The notes under the pieces are model-generated. The model searched no databases and was not told where the DNA came from. It worked only from the letters and a program-made list of their open reading frames with translations. The position numbers and the translations under genes were made by a program. Shown in pieces: positions 4,725 to 8,184 of a stretch of 8,184 nucleotides of DNA (the stretch's first letter is position 1; each line of letters begins with the position of its first letter). The stretch is from CAYVSF01 sp046482855 (GTDB lineage: Bacteria; Bacteroidota; Bacteroidia; Bacteroidales; UBA12077). The stretch lies in assembly GCA_046482855.1 (NCBI GenBank), contig JAWOEH010000203.1:1-8184 (forward strand), read 5' to 3'.

Positions 4725-7430
4725 ATGAAAAAAACAGAACCGATAAAAAGTTGGCGCTTTTTACCGGTTCATAAGGAAGATACAAAATCAACTCTGCGAG
4801 AATTAACTAAGTATCAACATTACAAAATTAATAGAATGTATAGAAAAAAATCAACATTAACAGTTCTTATCCTCTCATTATTTCTGTTTGTACTAAGCAA
4901 TGCAGCCAGCGCACAGGAAACGAAGATTACAGTTAACAAAAAGAATATAACCATCAGAGACCTTTTCGATGAAATTGAACAGCAAACTTCTTACAATATT
5001 GCTTACAAAAAATCGGACATTGATAAGAAAGAACAAATTGACGTAACTTTTAAAAATAAGTCTGTTGAGGAAATTTTAGCTGTAATTTTGGAAAATACCG
5101 GACTTACCTGTAAAATCAATGGGAATCATATCATCATCTACCAAGCGGATGAAGCATCAGAAGAAAAAGAGCTTACCCAAACAATAAGGGGGCTGGTTTA
5201 TAATGTGGAAACGGGGAGCCCAATAGAATTTGCCAATATCGCGTTATTGGAAGATGTTACGAAAGGTGCCATATCCGATGCTGATGGGCGATTTGCTATC
5301 CGGGGAGTGCCTTTGGGATATGCTAACTTAAAAGTCTCATTTGTTGGTTACGAAACCTACATCTACCGTGATATTCTGCTTACCTCAGGAAAGGAGGCAA
5401 TGGTTGAAATTCCCTTGGAAGCGAAATCACAGTCGGTTGGGGAGGTTATCGTACGACCTCAGGTAAATAAGGAGCGAACTGTTAATCCCATGGCTTTAAC
5501 CGAAGGACGCATGCTGAGTATGGAGGAGAGCAATCGTTTCGCCGGCGCTTTCAATGATCCTGCCCGTTTGGTAACCTCATTTGCCGGTGTAGCAGGGACC
5601 GGAGGAATATCGAGTAATGCCCTGTCTATCCGTGGCAATGCCCCTCAATATACCCAATGGCGGCTTGAAGGAGTGGAAATTCCCAATCCTACACATTTTG
5701 CCGATATGATATCATTGGGAGGGGGCGTGTATTCCGCCTTGAGCAGTAAAGTGATGGGGAATTCCGATTTCTTTAACGGTGCTTTTCCTTCTATGTATAG
5801 TAATGCCCTCTCCGGAGTTTTTGATATGCAAATGCGTACCGGAAATACTACAAACCCGCAACATGCACTTCAGGTGAGTTTGATGGGGATTGATTTGGGA
5901 TCTGAAGGGCCATTGAGTAAAATGAATAACAGTTCGTATATCTTCAATTATCGCTATTCGGTAACAGGTTTAGTCGCCGATGTCAATTTGAAATATCAGG
6001 ATCTTTCCTTTAAATTAAACTTTCCAACAAAAAAGGCCGGGACCTTTTCATTGTGGGGGCTTGGTTTGACGGATAATAATCGCGTCGGGCCTTTGGATAA
6101 AAAAGAATGGGAAACATCCGCCGACCGTCAGGATGTAAAAACCAGTCTGGCAAAAGGCAGTGGAGGTATTACACATAGGTACATCCTTAATAATACTACT
6201 TACATAAAGACTGTGTTTGCAGCGACTTACAATGGTGTTATGCAGGATGTAAGCCAGGTAGATTCCTTTGCAAACTATGCCCAAGTTGTAGATATTACCA
6301 ATCAGAATTGGCATCTGGTGTTAAATTCTTATTTGAATAAAAGATTCAGTTCTAATCATATAAACAGAACCGGGGTGAGCGTTACAGGTATGAATTACAA
6401 TTTAAACTACAATGTTACGCCTAATTATGGCCTGGACATGCCAGTGGAGCAGATTGCCAAAGGCAGGGGGGATAACTTTCATGTTTCTGCTTATTCGCAT
6501 TCGATTTTTACTCTGGCTCCTACTTTTTCGTTGAGTGCCGGATTGAATGTCCAATATTTTAACTTGAATGAAAATTTTCATTTGGAACCACGCGTAAGTA
6601 TGAAGTGGGATTTTGTTCCTGGGCACGCTTTGTCAGCATCATATGGACTAAACAGCAAACGTGAACGATTGGATTTTTACTATGTAGTTGATACTCTGAC
6701 AAGCCAACCAGGGAACAAAAACTTAGATATGGCAAAAGCTCATCATTTTAATTTAACTTATGACCTGTATATTTCGGATATTCTTCGCTTTAAAGTCGAG
6801 CCTTATTTCCAATATCTGTTTGATGTGCCGGTTGAAGAAAATACGTCATTTTCGGTATTAAACCTTGATGATTATTACCTGGACAAAATTTTGGTTAATG
6901 ACGGGCAGGGGAGGAATTATGGCTTGGATATTACTCTTGAACAGTATCTTCATAATGGCACGTACTATTTATTTACGGGCTCAGTTTTCAAATCCGAGTA
7001 TCGGGGGGGAGATCAAATATGGAGAAGCACCCGTTACAACAGGGGGTATAGTATTAGCGGTGTATGGGGAAAGGAATGGCGTGCCGGTAGAAGCAAGAAT
7101 AACAGTTTTGGCCTGAATTTGCGATTTACCTGGCAGGGCGGTGAACATTACACCCCTATTAATCGTGAACTTTCCCTGGACAATCATGAAATTGCATTCG
7201 ATGATTCAAAAGCATTCACTGAAAAATATGCTCCTTTTATTAGTGGAGATATTTCGATCAATTATCGGATAAACAAGGAGAAGTTATCGCATGAAATTGC
7301 TTTGAAAGGGTTAAACATTGGGCTTTATACAGGCCAATCAGGATACTTTTATAATGAGGCAACGCAGGGAATCGAAAAAGTTGATTTAATGGGAACGTTG
7401 GTGGATATTAGTTATAAAATATCATTTTAA
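4725..7430 (+). CDS. TonB-dependent outer-membrane receptor with STN signalling domain
   Basis: This 901-residue receptor is expected to import an unidentified ligand with TonB energy and to signal to the FecR protein upstream. Numbering is from the ATG at 4725. A hydrophobic signal segment spans about 38-64 (MYRKKSTLTVLILSLFLFVL, cleaved near ASA/Q). An STN domain follows at about 75-140 (ITIRDLFDEIEQQTSYNIAY, then SVEEILAVILENTGL). Next is a carboxypeptidase-regulatory-like domain at about 153-233 (GSPIEFANIALLEDVTKGAI; DADGRFAI; VSFVGYET). The plug lies at about 260-373 (ALSIRGNAPQYTQWRLEGVE; DFFNGAFPSMYSNALSGVFD). The rest is a beta-barrel ending in Phe. An in-frame GTG at 4719 would add two residues. 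An ATG at 4836 would place the start exactly at the signal peptide and remove a 37-residue basic extension. No SusD gene follows, which argues against a classical glycan-utilisation SusCD pair. The stop codon overlaps a direct repeat flanking the downstream element. Confidence 0.92.
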   Translation: MKKTEPIKSWRFLPVHKEDTKSTLRELTKYQHYKINRMYRKKSTLTVLILSLFLFVLSNAASAQETKITVNKKNITIRDLFDEIEQQTSYNIAYKKSDIDKKEQIDVTFKNKSVEEILAVILENTGLTCKINGNHIIIYQADEASEEKELTQTIRGLVYNVETGSPIEFANIALLEDVTKGAISDADGRFAIRGVPLGYANLKVSFVGYETYIYRDILLTSGKEAMVEIPLEAKSQSVGEVIVRPQVNKERTVNPMALTEGRMLSMEESNRFAGAFNDPARLVTSFAGVAGTGGISSNALSIRGNAPQYTQWRLEGVEIPNPTHFADMISLGGGVYSALSSKVMGNSDFFNGAFPSMYSNALSGVFDMQMRTGNTTNPQHALQVSLMGIDLGSEGPLSKMNNSSYIFNYRYSVTGLVADVNLKYQDLSFKLNFPTKKAGTFSLWGLGLTDNNRVGPLDKKEWETSADRQDVKTSLAKGSGGITHRYILNNTTYIKTVFAATYNGVMQDVSQVDSFANYAQVVDITNQNWHLVLNSYLNKRFSSNHINRTGVSVTGMNYNLNYNVTPNYGLDMPVEQIAKGRGDNFHVSAYSHSIFTLAPTFSLSAGLNVQYFNLNENFHLEPRVSMKWDFVPGHALSASYGLNSKRERLDFYYVVDTLTSQPGNKNLDMAKAHHFNLTYDLYISDILRFKVEPYFQYLFDVPVEENTSFSVLNLDDYYLDKILVNDGQGRNYGLDITLEQYLHNGTYYLFTGSVFKSEYRGGDQIWRSTRYNRGYSISGVWGKEWRAGRSKNNSFGLNLRFTWQGGEHYTPINRELSLDNHEIAFDDSKAFTEKYAPFISGDISINYRINKEKLSHEIALKGLNIGLYTGQSGYFYNEATQGIEKVDLMGTLVDISYKISF

Positions 7431-7443
7431 CCTTAATAAATCA
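7428..7443 (+). repeat. left copy of 16-bp near-direct repeat
   Basis: TAACCTTAATAAATCA includes the stop codon of the TonB receptor and matches TAACCCTAATAAATTA at 7642-7657 at 14 of 16 positions. The two copies bracket the palindromic element between them, 4 bases outside its left end and 1 base outside its right end. They may be a decayed target-site duplication, but the AT-rich content makes a chance match possible. Confidence 0.5.
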
Positions 7444-7447
7444 CTAT

Positions 7448-7640
7448 TGTCCGGAGAAATTCGGTTTAACATGTTTAGATTGCTTCGGTTCCCTTGCAAA
7501 GACCTGCTTATATTAGATTTGACAGGGCGGATGGGGTTGGTTTTCGGCTTTTGCCCAAAACCAACCCCATCCGCCCTGAACCTCTCAAAGTTGCCGATTA
7601 TTGCGAGCGTAGTGAAGCAATCTAATTTTTTTTCCGGACA
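7448..7640. mobile_element. 193-bp nested palindromic element, MITE/REP-like
   Basis: The ends form an inverted repeat: TGTCCGGAGAAA (7448-7459) against the complement of TTTTTCCGGACA (7629-7640), 11 of 12 matching. Inside lies a second, imperfect inverted repeat of about 23 bp (7477-7499 and 7601-7623). Its first 10 bases are perfect (AGATTGCTTC/GAAGCAATCT) and its right arm reads ATTGCGAGCG...GAAGCAATCT. At the centre is a perfect 22-bp hairpin (7523-7578). The three layers share a centre within about 7 bases. From memory, strings like ATTGCGAG...GAAGCAATCT recur as dispersed repeats in many bacterial genomes. No transposase frame is present, so a non-autonomous element is inferred. Confidence 0.6.
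7523..7578. repeat. perfect 22-bp inverted repeat (hairpin core)
   Basis: Bases 7523-7544 pair without mismatch with 7557-7578; the arms begin CAGGGCGGATGGGG and end CCCCATCCGCCCTG. The 12-base loop region can add GGC/GCC (7546-7548 with 7553-7555) after one C/C mismatch, closing on a TTTT tetraloop. The arms are far richer in GC than the surroundings. No U-run follows on either strand, so it is not a standard intrinsic terminator, although it could still stall polymerase or protect the 3' end of the receptor mRNA. Confidence 0.9.
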
Positions 7641-7641
7641 C

Positions 7642-7657
7642 TAACCCTAATAAATTA
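7642..7657 (+). repeat. right copy of 16-bp near-direct repeat
   Basis: TAACCCTAATAAATTA lies one base beyond the right inverted repeat of the palindromic element and matches the copy at 7428-7443 at 14 of 16 positions. It is followed by an ATG that opens only a five-codon frame (MNYRS), so it does not lead into a gene. Confidence 0.5.
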
Positions 7658-7667
7658 TGAATTACAG

Positions 7668-7687
7668 GAGTTAAAAGCTCTTTTTTT
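7668..7687 (+). terminator. weak intrinsic terminator of the receptor operon
   Basis: GAGTT (7668-7672) pairs with AGCTC (7676-7680), including one T/G wobble, around an AAA loop. It is followed by seven T residues (7681-7687). Two more weak pairs (A-T and G-T) can extend the stem into the T tract. The stem is short, but the U-run and the position downstream of the receptor support termination on the + strand. Confidence 0.5.
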
Positions 7688-7754
7688 GTAGCAAGATCCA
7701 TAATCAGGCAAAACTGTGAAGCAATTCAATGCAGCATTGTTTTGGTTTGCTGAG

Positions 7755-7798
7755 AAATATTCCCTCAACCCAACTTTATGTTGGCTAAGGGAATATTT
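7755..7798. terminator. two-part hairpin between convergent genes, possible bidirectional terminator
   Basis: A perfect 11-bp stem, AAATATTCCCT (7755-7765) with AGGGAATATTT (7788-7798), encloses a second stem, CCAAC/GTTGG (7770-7774 and 7780-7784), with a TTTAT loop. It lies between the convergent receptor and DoxX genes, 29 bases from the DoxX stop. Each strand's transcript ends the hairpin in AUAUUU rather than a long U-run, so a bidirectional but imperfect terminator is inferred. Confidence 0.6.
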
Positions 7799-7827
7799 AG
7801 TTTGTTGTTAATAGCCAATGAAGTCGG

Positions 7828-8184
7828 TTAATCCCATTTCGACTTATGCGACAGGGCGATCTTACCACCACCCGTAAAGAATAGGGTAAGTCCGCCAAAA
7901 AGATAAAGACCCAGTAACTCAATGCCCCAGCCACCAAATTGATTCAGTGTGAATATGTCGGCAGCATGCACCAGGAATACAGCTGTTAATATGCCCAATA
8001 CGTAAACTACAGCCGCCAGGCGAGTGCGATACCCCACAATAAGCATAATGGGCGCCACAATTTCAGTAATGTACACACCGTAAGCCAGGAATGCCGGAAG
8101 GCCTTTTGCCAATAGACTTTGCTCGATAAAGCCTACTCCTTTAAATTTGGCGATACCATGCAGCAGCATCAAAATGCCAACTGC
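7828..8184 (-). CDS. DoxX-family membrane protein, 5' end beyond window
   Basis: The reading frame is open to the window edge; 118 residues are visible before the TAA at 7828-7830. Beyond the internal TTG at 8172 the frame continues in family-like sequence (AVGILMLLHGIAKFKG), so that TTG is not the start and perhaps 15-30 N-terminal residues are missing. The visible part has about four hydrophobic segments. It includes the DoxX-like LLHGIAKF region, then LPAFLAYGVYITEIVAPIML, YRTRLAAVVYVLGILTAVFL and WGIELLGLYLFGGLTLFFTG. It ends in a short charged tail (HKSKWD). DoxX/DoxD-like proteins are small inner-membrane proteins of mostly unclear function, some linked to thiosulfate:quinone oxidoreductase subunits or redox stress. 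Its convergent orientation separates it from the receptor operon. Confidence 0.85.
   Translation of the reverse strand, partial: AVGILMLLHGIAKFKGVGFIEQSLLAKGLPAFLAYGVYITEIVAPIMLIVGYRTRLAAVVYVLGILTAVFLVHAADIFTLNQFGGWGIELLGLYLFGGLTLFFTGGGKIALSHKSKWD

Noticed and set aside
4725..7430. classical SusC of a polysaccharide-utilisation locus
   Set aside because: No SusD-like lipoprotein or glycan enzyme follows, and the protein is shorter than typical SusC; it is better described as an STN-containing TonB receptor of unknown substrate.
7523..7578. hairpin as the main intrinsic terminator of the receptor operon
   Set aside because: Neither strand has a U-run after the stem; the hairpin at 7668-7687 fits that role better despite a weaker stem.
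7448..7640. CRISPR array or retron-like RNA in the repeat region
   Set aside because: There are no regularly spaced direct repeats with unique spacers, and no reverse transcriptase or cas gene is nearby; the repeats are nested inverted repeats.
7447..7644. 65-codon + strand frame across the palindromic element
   Set aside because: It is made almost entirely of inverted-repeat sequence, including both arms of the 22-bp hairpin, and its composition is not protein-like.
8170..8172. TTG as the start codon of the DoxX-family gene
   Set aside because: The frame continues upstream to the window edge with family-like membrane sequence, so the true start lies outside the window.

Overview
The window looks like chromosomal DNA from a member of the Bacteroidota (Bacteroidia-type). 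The evidence is promoter-like TTG-N19/20-TAnnTTTG elements, weak or absent Shine-Dalgarno sequences, AT-rich gene junctions, an extracytoplasmic-function (ECF) sigma factor paired with a FecR-type anti-sigma with a DUF4974-like C-terminus, and a TonB-dependent receptor with an STN domain plus a carboxypeptidase-regulatory-like domain. A finer placement (for example Marinilabiliales) would be a guess.

Region 1 (about 64-2108) is a compact arsenic-resistance operon on the + strand: arsR, arsC (thioredoxin-coupled, LMW-phosphatase fold) and acr3 (arsenite efflux). Its promoter carries an 8+8 bp inverted repeat that brackets the -7 element, as expected for an ArsR operator. A strong intrinsic terminator closes the operon. 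ArsC reduces arsenate to arsenite, Acr3 exports arsenite, and ArsR releases the promoter when arsenite binds.

Region 2 (2109-2348) holds no convincing gene but is rich in short inverted repeats.

Region 3 (2349-7430) is a cell-surface signalling and import locus. An ECF sigma gene on the - strand is divergent from a + strand operon encoding a small unrecognised secreted, probably beta-barrel, protein, then a FecR-like anti-sigma, then a 901-residue TonB-dependent receptor. The expected logic is that ligand binding by the receptor is passed through its periplasmic STN domain to FecR, which frees the sigma factor to transcribe the operon. No SusD-like partner follows, and the substrate cannot be read from the sequence. 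The split layout and the extra outer-membrane-type gene placed first make this the most interesting gene set here.

Region 4 (7431-7827) is a non-coding gap containing a roughly 193-bp nested palindromic element: an outer 12-bp terminal inverted repeat, an inner imperfect 23-bp inverted repeat, and a perfect 22-bp hairpin core, all nearly concentric. It is bracketed by a 16-bp near-direct repeat. Two terminator-like hairpins follow it.

Region 5 (7828-8184) is a DoxX-family membrane protein gene on the - strand whose 5' end is cut off by the window edge.
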